The position numbers and the translations under genes are program-made. Source: Sulfitobacter sp. HGT1 (GTDB taxonomy: Bacteria > Pseudomonadota > Alphaproteobacteria > Rhodobacterales > Rhodobacteraceae). From it: 34,308 nt of DNA. The stretch's first letter is position 1. Each line of letters starts with the position of its first letter. The stretch lies in contig NZ_BLWI01000015.1 in assembly GCF_013282155.1 (NCBI RefSeq), positions 1 to 34,308 of the forward strand, in the 5' to 3' direction. The notes under the pieces were generated by a model. It saw nothing but the letters and a program-made list of their open reading frames with translations. It was not told the origin of the DNA and did not search any database. Positions 1 to 7,900 of the stretch are shown one piece after another.

Positions 1-267
1 GCGGCGATGAAGGAGATCGGCAACGCTGAACGGCAAGAAACCGGCCGCTGGCTCAACAATCGAGCCGAGAATTCGCACCAGTCATTCAGACGAAGAGAGC
101 GGGCCATGCTGCGCTTTAGACGGATGCGAACCTTGCAAAAATTTGTCGCCGTCCACGCCTCAGTCCACAACCATTTCAACGCGGAGCGCCACCTTTACAG
201 CCGATCCAATTTCAAGCTGAACCGTGCTGCCGCTCTGGCCGAGTGGCGCGGTCTCTGCACCGCCTGA
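1..267 (+). CDS. IS6-family transposase, C-terminal part (5' end outside window)
   Basis: This is the end of a DDE transposase that moves an IS6-type insertion sequence. The frame is open from base 1 and stops with TGA at 265-267. The stretch NAERQETGRWLNNRAENSHQ followed by FRRRERAMLRFRRM and a final HNHFNAERHL block is the conserved C-terminus of IS6/IS240/IS26-type enzymes, including the last acidic residue of the catalytic triad in the RAENSHQ block. Only about 88 residues are present, so intactness of the full gene cannot be judged. The element converges on the flotillin gene, whose stop codon begins at 322, only a few bases past the probable IS end. Confidence 0.9.
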   Translation, partial: AAMKEIGNAERQETGRWLNNRAENSHQSFRRRERAMLRFRRMRTLQKFVAVHASVHNHFNAERHLYSRSNFKLNRAAALAEWRGLCTA

Positions 268-300
268 CAGACTGAGGTTGCTGAAGAACGGAGACCGGTT

Positions 301-320
301 CGCATTTGCCTGACAGCACC
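301..320. repeat. Probable right terminal inverted repeat of the IS6 element
   Basis: Read on the minus strand, the bases ending at 320 begin GGTGCTGTCAGGCAAATGCG. This resembles the GG-CTGT-GCAAA ends of IS6-family elements, and it sits about 50 bp past the transposase stop. The left end is outside the window, so the repeat cannot be confirmed by pairing. The boundary is an inference. Confidence 0.35.
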
Positions 321-321
321 T

Positions 322-1884
322 TTAGCGATTATTTTCTGGCTTTTGGTCTGTCTTTGACAAGGTCGCATCTACATTGACGCCTATACGTTCTCCAAGTTTC
401 TGTAAGGCTGGCAGGGAAACAGCCATATCCATGATAGCCTCAACGGTTTGATTGATCGGCGAGGTCGCGCCTGCGCCGGCTGTACGCTCAAAGCCGCTCA
501 TCTGGTTGATTGAAATCCCGGTGATCTTTTCCGCAGGCTTGACCATTTCGGCCAAAATTTTGGGGAGCGCTTGAAGCCTTGCGAGTTCCAACTCCATCGC
601 AACTTGCGCCTCGGAACGCGCGTTTTCTGCATTGATCTGGGCAAGGCTCGCTTCTGTTTCGGCCAGCTTCACTGCCTTGAGCGCCTCTGCTTCTTCGCGT
701 TTGGCAGCCGCCTTGTCAGCCGCTGTCGCCTTGTCACTGGCGGCCATGATTTTTGCGCGGGCGGCTGAGGCTTCTGCCTGCTCCTGCGCTGCAATCAAGG
801 CCAGCGCCTTGCGCCTTTCGGCTTCGGCCATTTGGCGCGCGGTCTGCACAGCCTCGGCTGCTTTCACGGCATCGATACGGGCAGAGTCTGCTTCGGCATG
901 CGCGCGGCTTTCTTCTTGGGACTTTGCAGCAAGGGAAATTGCACGGTCTTGTTCGGCCATTTCAATAGCGAGCGCCTGAGAGATTTCGGCAGTTCGCAAA
1001 GTCTGTTCCTTGGCAATATCTGCCGAGGCAATATCCTGCTCCATCTGAATGCGCGAATGCGCGGAAGCGCGTTCGCTGTCTGCTTTGCGTGCCGCGATTT
1101 CCGAAAGCTGCGCGGCGACAAGGGTCTCTATCTCTTGGGTCTGGGCGATTTCAGCACGGCGTTGATCAAGGTTGATCTCAAGTTTGCGCCGCTCGGAAAC
1201 CATAGCCGCGCGTGCGACGCTAACCTGACTGTCGCCTTCGATTTCGGCCCGTTCCTTTTTGGACTTTGCGATCACTTCGGCCAGTTTGCGCATACCGACG
1301 GCATTGAATGCGTTGTTTTCGTCAAGCGCTGCAAAAGGGGTCTGGTCCAGCGCCGTCAGGGATACGGAATCAAGCTGCAAGCCGAAGTTTGCCAGGGTGT
1401 CTGTCAAGGCCTCGCGCACCTGTTTGACAAAGCTGGCGCGGTTTTCGTGCAGTTCGTCCATTGTCATTTGGGCGGCCACAGACCGCAGTGCATCAATCAT
1501 CATGCCGTCTATAAGACCTTTGAGCTGATCGGGCTGAAAAACCCTTTTGCCCAAGGTTTGTGCCGCACGGGTCACGGCATCATCATTTGGTGTGACGCTT
1601 GCATAGAACTCGGCCCCGACATCGACGCGCAGGCGGTCTTTGGTGATCAGCGAGGATTCACCGGATCGGGCAACGTCCATGCGCAGGGTTTGCATGTTCA
1701 CGCGGTTGATCTCGTGGAAGAAAGGGACCGCGAGCGTGCCGCCGTCGATGATGACGCGCCTGCCACCAAGGCCGGTGCGCACAAGTGCGACTTCGTTTGT
1801 TGCGCGTTCGTAAAAGGACGCCGCCAGGGCGATGATGACCGCCGCAACAATGAGAATGATGATGATCCAAGCCAGTGCAGACAT
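322..1884 (-). CDS. Flotillin-like SPFH/band-7 membrane protein
   Basis: This 520-residue protein has one N-terminal membrane segment (about residues 4-24), then an SPFH/band-7 domain (about 25-230). A long Ala/Glu/Lys/Arg-rich coiled coil follows (about 200-430), then a short C-terminal tail containing a Gly-rich piece. This is the layout of bacterial flotillins of the YqiK/FloA type, which oligomerise on the inner face of the membrane and organise membrane microdomains. A good ribosome site (GGGAGG) precedes ATG 1884, and only 13 nt separate it from the stop of the dehydrogenase upstream, so it is the last gene of the catabolic operon. Its stop codon lies right beside the inserted IS6 element, so the last few residues could have been altered by the insertion. 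A role in organising the transporter is speculation. Confidence 0.88.
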   Translation of the reverse strand: MSALAWIIIILIVAAVIIALAASFYERATNEVALVRTGLGGRRVIIDGGTLAVPFFHEINRVNMQTLRMDVARSGESSLITKDRLRVDVGAEFYASVTPNDDAVTRAAQTLGKRVFQPDQLKGLIDGMMIDALRSVAAQMTMDELHENRASFVKQVREALTDTLANFGLQLDSVSLTALDQTPFAALDENNAFNAVGMRKLAEVIAKSKKERAEIEGDSQVSVARAAMVSERRKLEINLDQRRAEIAQTQEIETLVAAQLSEIAARKADSERASAHSRIQMEQDIASADIAKEQTLRTAEISQALAIEMAEQDRAISLAAKSQEESRAHAEADSARIDAVKAAEAVQTARQMAEAERRKALALIAAQEQAEASAARAKIMAASDKATAADKAAAKREEAEALKAVKLAETEASLAQINAENARSEAQVAMELELARLQALPKILAEMVKPAEKITGISINQMSGFERTAGAGATSPINQTVEAIMDMAVSLPALQKLGERIGVNVDATLSKTDQKPENNR

Positions 1885-1897
1885 GAGTTGGCCTCCC

Positions 1898-2704
1898 TTA
1901 TGATGACAGCCCGTGCATGTCGCACAGGATGTTTGATGACATACCGCCGTCGGCGGGAATATTGGTGCCGCGGATCCATGTTGTCATGTCAGACAGCAGG
2001 AATGCGACGATTGGTGCAAGATCTTGTGGTGTGCCGGGGCGGTCCATGATGCGCGCATCTTCTTCGGCGCGTGCCCCCAGGGTTTCCAGAAAATCGCCCA
2101 GGATGGGTGTATCGACCGGACCAGGGCTGACGGTGTTCATCCGGATGCCCCGATCCCGCCAGGTCCAGCGGTTTTGCATGGTCCATGCGATCAGCGCTTC
2201 TTTGGAGAAGAAGTAGCTGCGCCCGCCTGCGTTGGTGATTTGGTGGTCCGACGCGAAGCGTGCCGCGTCGTCAACATGGACGGTCTCGCTGGCGCGGATC
2301 GCAGGAATGGCATCCGGCCAGCCAAACCCCGCAAGCGAGGCAAGGTTTACGATGCTGGCCCCGTCGTTCAGTTTTGGCAGGAGCCCAAGCGTCAGATGTT
2401 TGAGGCCGAACAGGTTCACCGCGAGCACCTTGTCAGCCGGGGCTGTTGGCGGCAGGCCTGCGATATTGGCGATCCCGTCGATGCCTTTTGGCAGGACATC
2501 AATCAGCGCATCAATTGTCGCGCCGTCTGACAAATCAGCACGGTAGAATTCTTCGACATGGTCAAACCGTTTGGTCAGATCAATGCCCAAGACCTTCGCG
2601 CCCATCGCGGTGCAAACCCGCGCTGTCTCTAATCCGATGCCGGAGGCGGATCCGGTCACAACAATCGTTTTTCCCTTCAACAAGGGTGCGCGTTCCCAGC
2701 TCAT
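1898..2704 (-). CDS. Short-chain dehydrogenase, coniferyl-alcohol dehydrogenase-like
   Basis: A 268-residue classical SDR that should oxidise an alcohol with NAD(P)+. Visible motifs are TGSASGIG (17-24, cofactor binding), NIAG (80-83), catalytic Ser123, Tyr164 and Lys168 (YFFSK), and PGPVDTPI after the active site. The C-terminal half (SKEALIAWTMQNRW, RGIRMNTVSPGPVDTPILGD) resembles the family annotated as coniferyl-alcohol dehydrogenase or 3-alpha-hydroxysteroid dehydrogenase. The start at 2704 is chosen because the SDR fold begins there and because it lies 1 nt from the upstream aldehyde dehydrogenase stop (2706). A longer reading to 2836 would overlap that gene and add no recognisable domain. 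Position between an aldehyde dehydrogenase and a flotillin gene in a transporter operon suggests it makes the aldehyde for the dehydrogenase. The exact substrate is unproven. Confidence 0.85.
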   Translation of the reverse strand: MSWERAPLLKGKTIVVTGSASGIGLETARVCTAMGAKVLGIDLTKRFDHVEEFYRADLSDGATIDALIDVLPKGIDGIANIAGLPPTAPADKVLAVNLFGLKHLTLGLLPKLNDGASIVNLASLAGFGWPDAIPAIRASETVHVDDAARFASDHQITNAGGRSYFFSKEALIAWTMQNRWTWRDRGIRMNTVSPGPVDTPILGDFLETLGARAEEDARIMDRPGTPQDLAPIVAFLLSDMTTWIRGTNIPADGGMSSNILCDMHGLSS

Positions 2705-2705
2705 C

Positions 2706-4172
2706 TTAAAATACCGGCGGGAAGGGGCGACCGCCACGGTCAAGCGTGATCCAGCGCGTTTCGGTGAAGGTTTCCATCGACCATTTGCCCCCGTGTTTGC
2801 CCACGCCAGACGCTTTGCTGCCGCCGAAAGGCACATGCGGTTCGTCGTTCACAGAGGAACAATTGACGTGGCACATGCCCGTTTCCAACTTGCGCGACAT
2901 CTCGAGCGCACGGTTCTCGTCGGCGGTGATAATGCCGGAACTCAGGCCATATTCGGTGTCGTTGTTCAGCGCGATGGCTTCTGCATCGGTCCGGAACGGC
3001 ACAACGACGGCCACAGGGCCAAAGGTTTCATCCTGCCAGACTGCCATATCAGGGGTCACATTCGTCAAGATGGTAGGTTCGACGAACCGGTCCCAGACGC
3101 GACCGCCCAGCACAGCTTTGGCACCCTTGGCGAGGGCGTCTTCGATCTGGAACTTTACGCGTTCAACTTGCCGGTCATTGATGAGCGGACCGATTACGTT
3201 GGATTTGTCCGCCGTATCGCCTGTCTTCAGCTTTGCTGCGCGGGCGACGAACTGGCGCAGGAAGTCCGGGTAGATGCTTTCATGGACGAGAACCTTTTCG
3301 ACGGACATGCAGATCTGGCCTTGGTGCATGAAGCTGCCGAAGCTCGCCGCAGATGTCGCGCGATCCATGTCGGCGTCTTCCAGCACGATGAGGCTGTCCT
3401 TGCCGCCGAGTTCGACGCAGGCTTTCTTGAGATGCGCGCCAGCTTTGGCCGCAATTTGGCGACCTACAGGGGTGGACCCGGTGAAGGAAATACCTTTGAC
3501 CTTTGGGTTCTCGACCAGTTCATCCCCCATTTCAGAGACCCGGTCACGCGAGCAGGTCACAACGTTGAAAACGCCCTTCGGGATGCCAGCCTCTTCCATG
3601 ACCTCGGCAAAGAAAAGGCCGCCTGCATAGGGCGTGTCTTCGGAGGGTTTCAGGACAATTGTGTTGCCCGCAGCGAGCGGGAAAGCAAAGCCACGGGCGG
3701 TCAGAATGCCGGGCATGTTCCATGGGCTGATCACGCTGACGACGCCCATGGGCACACGTTCGACCATTGAGACCTTGCCATGTTGCGAGGGCAGCATCTC
3801 ACCGATGGCATTGTAGCACATAGCGGCAGCAGCCCGGAAAACATCCGGCACATAGCCCGCTTCGAACATCCCTTTGCCGAACCAGCCGCCGCCTTCGGCT
3901 TGGGCGGCAGCGACGTAGTCCATCTTGCGTGCTTCCCACACGTCGGCGGCCTTTAGCAATATCCTCGCGCGATCCTGAAAATGCAAAGCCGCCCATGCGG
4001 GAAAGGCGGTTTGGGCTGCGGCAATGGCTTCGCGTGCCTCAAGGCGTCCGCCTTCGGGGATGCGGGCCCAGACGTCGCCTGTGGACGGGTTGATGTCATC
4101 GAACGTAGGGCCGGACGACACCCAATTTCCACCAATGAACATCCCTTTTATCTGCGTCTGGGAATCAAGCAT
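2706..4172 (-). CDS. Aldehyde dehydrogenase (vanillin/salicylaldehyde/coniferyl-aldehyde type)
   Basis: A 488-residue NAD(P)+-dependent aldehyde dehydrogenase oxidising an aldehyde to the acid. Key residues are in place: Asn152 (PWNMP), Lys175 (LKPSE), general base Glu254 (VELGGK), catalytic Cys288 (GQICMS) and Glu382 (DETFGP). The NDEPHVPFGGSKASGVG region is of the kind seen in aromatic aldehyde dehydrogenases. ATG at 4172 has an AGGA ribosome site 9 nt before it and lies 1 nt after the livF stop (4174-4176). Upstream in-frame codons to 4370 would overlap livF and look unrelated. It is the second aldehyde dehydrogenase of the operon and quite different in sequence from the one at 9151-10536, so the two may act on different intermediates. 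Confidence 0.9.
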   Translation of the reverse strand: MLDSQTQIKGMFIGGNWVSSGPTFDDINPSTGDVWARIPEGGRLEAREAIAAAQTAFPAWAALHFQDRARILLKAADVWEARKMDYVAAAQAEGGGWFGKGMFEAGYVPDVFRAAAAMCYNAIGEMLPSQHGKVSMVERVPMGVVSVISPWNMPGILTARGFAFPLAAGNTIVLKPSEDTPYAGGLFFAEVMEEAGIPKGVFNVVTCSRDRVSEMGDELVENPKVKGISFTGSTPVGRQIAAKAGAHLKKACVELGGKDSLIVLEDADMDRATSAASFGSFMHQGQICMSVEKVLVHESIYPDFLRQFVARAAKLKTGDTADKSNVIGPLINDRQVERVKFQIEDALAKGAKAVLGGRVWDRFVEPTILTNVTPDMAVWQDETFGPVAVVVPFRTDAEAIALNNDTEYGLSSGIITADENRALEMSRKLETGMCHVNCSSVNDEPHVPFGGSKASGVGKHGGKWSMETFTETRWITLDRGGRPFPPVF

Positions 4173-4173
4173 C

Positions 4174-5319
4174 CTATTTCCTTTCAAAGCCACTGCCATC
4201 GGGCTGGCGGCGATACACTTCAACGCGCGGGGCGCGGTAGACTTCGATGACGGGGCGCGCTTTGGGCTTTGGCGCGTGGTCCGGTGCTGACGGCGCACCA
4301 TAGCGGTTTTGCAGTGGTTCCACTTTCGGGCGCTTGCGGGCGTCGCGCGCGCCGCGCTCAATCTCTGCAAGGGTTGCCGCCAGACGATCCTGCGGGATTT
4401 CAGCGTCTATCGGACGCGTCGGGTCAGGGCGCTTTTGCGCTGCGACAGTCACACTTTGACGGCTGGCTGCGGCAACAAGATCAGCCACGGAGCGACCCAA
4501 AATCACGTCAGCCGATTGCGTTTGCTGACTGCGGGGGCGGATCGTAAATGCCTCTGTCACCGTTTGGGGCATATCTGTCGCGGGTTCTGGTGTGGTCGCT
4601 TCTTCGCTGCTGCCGACGCCGAGATAGGCAGCCTGCACTGCCGGATCACGCATCAGGTTTGCGGCGCTGTCTTGATGCACAACATGGGCGTTCTCGATCA
4701 AATAGCCCCGATCCGCGATCGCCAGCGATTGCTTGGCATTTTGTTCGACCATCAGCACCCCGATGCCAAGGTCGCGAACCCGCGCAAGGTTTTGAAACAG
4801 CTCTTTGGACAAAAGCGGCGACAGCCCAAGCGAGGGTTCATCCAGCGTCAGGATTGTCGGATTAGACATCATTGCGCGCCCGATGGCGACCATTTGCTGT
4901 TCGCCGCCTGACATGGTTCCGACGATCTGGCCGGAACGCTCGGCGAGCTTGGGAAACAAGCTATGGACACGTTCAAGCGTCATCTTTTCATCATCGCGTG
5001 CCCGCGCCGTATAGGCTCCGAGGGTGAGGTTCTCACGCACAGTCAGATCAGGAAAGACACCGCGGCCCTCGGGGACAAGCGCAAGGCCCGCATCAACGAT
5101 CTTATTGGCGGCAAGCCCTGCAAGATTGGTTCCATCAAGACGAATGTCACCGGCAACGACCCCTTCACAAATGCCGCTGGCGGCCTTGAGCAGTGTTGAT
5201 TTGCCCGCCCCGTTGGCCCCAAGGATGACGACGATTTCACCCTTGGCGACGTTGACGGACGCATTTTCCAAAGCGCGGTGCTGGCCATAGCGGACGGTTA
5301 CGTTTGACAGTTCAAGCAT
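4174..5319 (-). CDS. livF: Branched-chain-type ABC transporter ATPase LivF with long C-terminal tail
   Basis: The first 235 residues are a complete LivF-type nucleotide-binding domain: Walker A GANGAGKST (34-42), signature MSGGEQQ (136-142), Walker B ILTLDE (156-161), and GVLMVEQN around the switch. It powers uptake through LivH/LivM together with LivG. ATG 5319 overlaps the end of livG by 8 nt, which supports translational coupling and rules out the longer reading to 5457. The protein continues about 145 residues beyond the usual LivF end (235-240 aa). This tail is rich in Pro, Ala, Arg and Thr, contains a helix-like stretch at about 305-330, and ends in a repeated EVYR motif (IEVYRAPRVEVYRRQ). 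The tail looks largely disordered and its function is unknown. Confidence 0.93.
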   Translation of the reverse strand: MLELSNVTVRYGQHRALENASVNVAKGEIVVILGANGAGKSTLLKAASGICEGVVAGDIRLDGTNLAGLAANKIVDAGLALVPEGRGVFPDLTVRENLTLGAYTARARDDEKMTLERVHSLFPKLAERSGQIVGTMSGGEQQMVAIGRAMMSNPTILTLDEPSLGLSPLLSKELFQNLARVRDLGIGVLMVEQNAKQSLAIADRGYLIENAHVVHQDSAANLMRDPAVQAAYLGVGSSEEATTPEPATDMPQTVTEAFTIRPRSQQTQSADVILGRSVADLVAAASRQSVTVAAQKRPDPTRPIDAEIPQDRLAATLAEIERGARDARKRPKVEPLQNRYGAPSAPDHAPKPKARPVIEVYRAPRVEVYRRQPDGSGFERK

Positions 5320-6043
5320 CGTCGTCCCCCAGATAGGCGCGAATGACCTCTTTGTCGGACAGGACTTGCGCGGGCGTGCCTTCCGCGATCTTGGTGCCTG
5401 CCGCCATGACGACACAGCGATCACATAAAGACCGGATTGCATCCATGACGTGTTCAACCAGAATAATCGTTCGGCCTTCGTTGCGTAGTGACTTGATCAG
5501 GGTAATGCCGATCTGCAATTCGGTCGGGTTCAGACCCGCGAGCCATTCATCCAGCAGCAACACTTTGGGATCGCCGGCGAGGGTTCGAGCAAGCTCGACC
5601 CGTTTGGTGTCGATATACGTGAGCTGGCCAAGCGACATGTCGCCTTTTCCGCCAAGCCCTACCTTTTCGAGTAGTTGTTCCGCATGGTCCTGCGCATCCT
5701 GTCCCCACCGGCGACGGTGGCCGAACACCGCCCCCGCCACAACGTTCTCGCGGACATTCATGGATGGCAACAATCGGACCAATTGGAAGGTCCGGCTGAC
5801 ACCTTTGCGGTTGATGGTTTGGGCCGGAAGGCCCGATATCCGGTTCCCCCAAAGTGATATGTTGCCCGAAGTCAGCGGCAGCAGGCCTGATACAAGGTTC
5901 AATGTGGTGGATTTACCAGAGCCGTTCGGCCCCAACAAACCGACGACCTCGTGTTCGGCGACATCAAAGTCCATGGCGTTGACAGCAACAAGGCCGCCAA
6001 AGCGTTTGGTCACGCCGCGCAAAGAGAGGACAGGTGTTGCCAT
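5312..6043 (-). CDS. livG: Branched-chain-type ABC transporter ATPase LivG, signature motif replaced
   Basis: A 243-residue ATPase of the LivG family. Walker A is GPNGSGKST (38-46), the Q-loop is around Phe86-Gln87 (TFQLVR), Walker B is VLLLDE (161-166) and the switch His is His198 (VEHVM). The position that normally reads L-S/P-Y-G-Q-Q reads LTYIDTKRVE here (141-150), so the ABC signature has no SGGQ or YGQQ core. ATG 6043 lies 1 nt after the livM stop. The earlier in-frame start at 6106 would reach into livM and is not needed. LivF keeps a normal signature, so the predicted heterodimer would have one standard and one altered ATP site. Confidence 0.92.
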   Translation of the reverse strand: MATPVLSLRGVTKRFGGLVAVNAMDFDVAEHEVVGLLGPNGSGKSTTLNLVSGLLPLTSGNISLWGNRISGLPAQTINRKGVSRTFQLVRLLPSMNVRENVVAGAVFGHRRRWGQDAQDHAEQLLEKVGLGGKGDMSLGQLTYIDTKRVELARTLAGDPKVLLLDEWLAGLNPTELQIGITLIKSLRNEGRTIILVEHVMDAIRSLCDRCVVMAAGTKIAEGTPAQVLSDKEVIRAYLGDDDA

Positions 6044-6044
6044 G

Positions 6045-6980
6045 TTATGACCGCTCCTTTGCGTTGACACGATACATGATTTTGTCGAGCAATCCCACGA
6101 AGCCACCCGGCAGCAGATAGACGATGACCAGGAAGGCGACGCCGATCACCAATGTGGTTTGATTTGGAAAATTGGAAGAAACCGCCTCAAGCAAGAACGT
6201 GAAAGGGATCACGCCGACCAATGGACCCCAAAGCCGGGATGCCCCGCCCAGAAGCGCCATGATCACCACCTGGAACGAAAGGATCGGCGCAAAGGCAAGC
6301 GATGGTTCGATGTAGACATAGCGCGGCGCAAGGATCGCGCCGGTCATGGCCGCGACGGCTCCGGGCACCATAAAGAGCAACACTTTGGCGCGGGCGGTAT
6401 TGATGCCGGAATGGTCTGCGACGGTTTCGTCATCACCGATGATGCGCAGGGCAAACCCAAGGCGCGAGCGTCCGATCAGCCAACCTGTCAGAAACACAAC
6501 CGCAGCAAGACCCAGAAGCCACCAATAGATGCCTGCTTCGTCGAGGTCCGTCAGGACGTAGAGACCTTTCTGGCCGGTATTGTTCTGCACCCATGTGATG
6601 ACCTGCCGGACCAGTTCTGCCAGCCCGAGCGTGAAGATCACAAAATACACGCCGGAGAGGCGCAGCGTCGCGAGACCGACGAGTGCGGCCAGCACCGCAC
6701 CGATCAGGCCCGCAAGCCCCACCAGGGACCAAAAGGGGAGGGTTTCGATGCCCAATCCGGTCACATAGGTCCCCACCCCAAAGAAGGCGGCAGTGGCCAG
6801 GCTGATGTAATGGGTCGGGCCTGAGAACAGCGCCCATGACGTCGCAAGCGTCGTGAACATCGCAATCGTCACGCCAAGCCCCAGCCAATAGCCGTTGTCG
6901 CCAAACGGCAGGAGCGCGCAGATCGCAAAGGCCAGTGTGGCAAAGCAGAGGTTGCGAATATCGGTTCCGGTCAGGCTCAT
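6045..6980 (-). CDS. livM: Branched-chain-type ABC transporter permease LivM
   Basis: A 311-residue polytopic membrane protein of the LivM family, the second permease half of a LIV-type importer. Several hydrophobic segments are visible, with the usual permease loop near residues 190-230 (DDETVADHSGINTARAKVLLF) that contacts the ATPase. The sequence LLGGASRLWGPLVGV matches the conserved LivM C-terminal half. ATG 6980 overlaps the livH stop in an ATGA arrangement. Family substrates include branched-chain amino acids but also urea, amides and many aromatic acids. The neighbouring dehydrogenases point to an aromatic substrate here. Confidence 0.93.
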   Translation of the reverse strand: MSLTGTDIRNLCFATLAFAICALLPFGDNGYWLGLGVTIAMFTTLATSWALFSGPTHYISLATAAFFGVGTYVTGLGIETLPFWSLVGLAGLIGAVLAALVGLATLRLSGVYFVIFTLGLAELVRQVITWVQNNTGQKGLYVLTDLDEAGIYWWLLGLAAVVFLTGWLIGRSRLGFALRIIGDDETVADHSGINTARAKVLLFMVPGAVAAMTGAILAPRYVYIEPSLAFAPILSFQVVIMALLGGASRLWGPLVGVIPFTFLLEAVSSNFPNQTTLVIGVAFLVIVYLLPGGFVGLLDKIMYRVNAKERS

Positions 6981-7843
6981 GTCCGCTTCTTTCCGAACAG
7001 GCCCTGTGGGCGGAACAACAGGATGCCCAAGAACATGACATAGGCGGCGGCGAGGGTCAGACCGGGGTCAAGCAGGCTGGCGACGATCGTTTCAAGAATG
7101 CCAAGCAGCAAAGCGGCGATGATCGTGCCGCGCACGTCGCCGACGCCCCCCATGATCACGATGATCAGGGCTTTGAGGGTGAAGACCACACCCGTCGACG
7201 CATCAAGCGTCAAATAGGTCGAGATGAGTGCGCCGCCCACGGCTGTTACTGCGCCGCCAAGGGCAAAGGCGAGTGCCGAAAGGTTCTTGACGTCAATCCC
7301 GACCAAACGGGCCGACGCCGGGGCCGTAGCAATGGCGCGGATCGACAAACCGGGGCGCGAATGGTTGAGCCAAAGATAGAGCGCGCCGCAGATCAAAACC
7401 GCCATGACAAAGGACAGCACACGGTTCGCGCCGTAGGTATTCCCAAGAAGTTCAACAGGCACGGCCATAAAGCTGTAAGAAAAATAGTCGCCGCCGAAAA
7501 AGCTCAGCATCAAGCCGACGCCGATAAAAGATAGGCCAAAGGTCGCAAGGATACTGTCGGTCTCTAACTGCCCCCGGTTCTTGGCGCGATTGACCAAAGG
7601 TTGCAGCATCACACGGTAGATCAGCCAGTTCAGCGCAAACGCCAGCGGGGCGACCAGAAAGATCGTCAGGATCGGGCTCAGCTGCGTGGAGGTATAGGCG
7701 ATAAAGGCGAAATAGCCGCCTGCCACCAGAATTTCACCGTTGGCCAGATTCATGATCCGCGCAACACCGTATTGCAGATTCAGGCCCATCGCAATCAGCG
7801 CATAGGTGCCGCCCAGCAAGATACCTGTGATCAGAATGTCCAA
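6977..7843 (-). CDS. livH: Branched-chain-type ABC transporter permease LivH (TTG start)
   Basis: A 288-residue membrane permease of the LivH family. The opening region (LLGGTYALIAMGLNLQYGVARIMNLANGE in pieces) and the MGGVGDVRGTIIAALLLG stretch are typical. The first codon is TTG at 7841-7843. An AAAGGAA ribosome site lies about 10 nt upstream and the family N-terminus begins right there, whereas the next ATG would cut into the first membrane helix. The gene follows the binding-protein gene after a 57-nt gap that holds a strong hairpin. It pairs with LivM to form the membrane channel. Confidence 0.92.
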   Translation of the reverse strand: MDILITGILLGGTYALIAMGLNLQYGVARIMNLANGEILVAGGYFAFIAYTSTQLSPILTIFLVAPLAFALNWLIYRVMLQPLVNRAKNRGQLETDSILATFGLSFIGVGLMLSFFGGDYFSYSFMAVPVELLGNTYGANRVLSFVMAVLICGALYLWLNHSRPGLSIRAIATAPASARLVGIDVKNLSALAFALGGAVTAVGGALISTYLTLDASTGVVFTLKALIIVIMGGVGDVRGTIIAALLLGILETIVASLLDPGLTLAAAYVMFLGILLFRPQGLFGKKRT

Positions 7844-7869
7844 GGGGATGTTCCTTTGTTGATCGGTTT

Positions 7870-7891
7870 GGGGCGGCGCACAGGCCGCCCC
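7870..7891. terminator. Perfect 8-bp hairpin between binding-protein and livH genes
   Basis: GGGGCGGC at 7870-7877 and GCCGCCCC at 7884-7891 form a perfect stem with a 6-nt loop, just after the binding-protein stop on the transcribed minus strand. No U-run follows. It is therefore more likely an mRNA-stabilising or attenuating hairpin that raises binding-protein yield over the permeases than a full terminator. The function is inferred; the inverted repeat is seen directly. Confidence 0.6.
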
Positions 7892-7900
7892 GTTTGGGGA

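Noticed and set aside
832..2049. 405-codon plus-strand open frame antisense to the flotillin gene
   Set aside because: It lies entirely opposite the flotillin and SDR genes, has no family features, and reflects codon bias of the true strand.
2571..3770. 399-codon plus-strand frame opposite the aldehyde dehydrogenase
   Set aside because: Antisense shadow of a gene with complete catalytic motifs.
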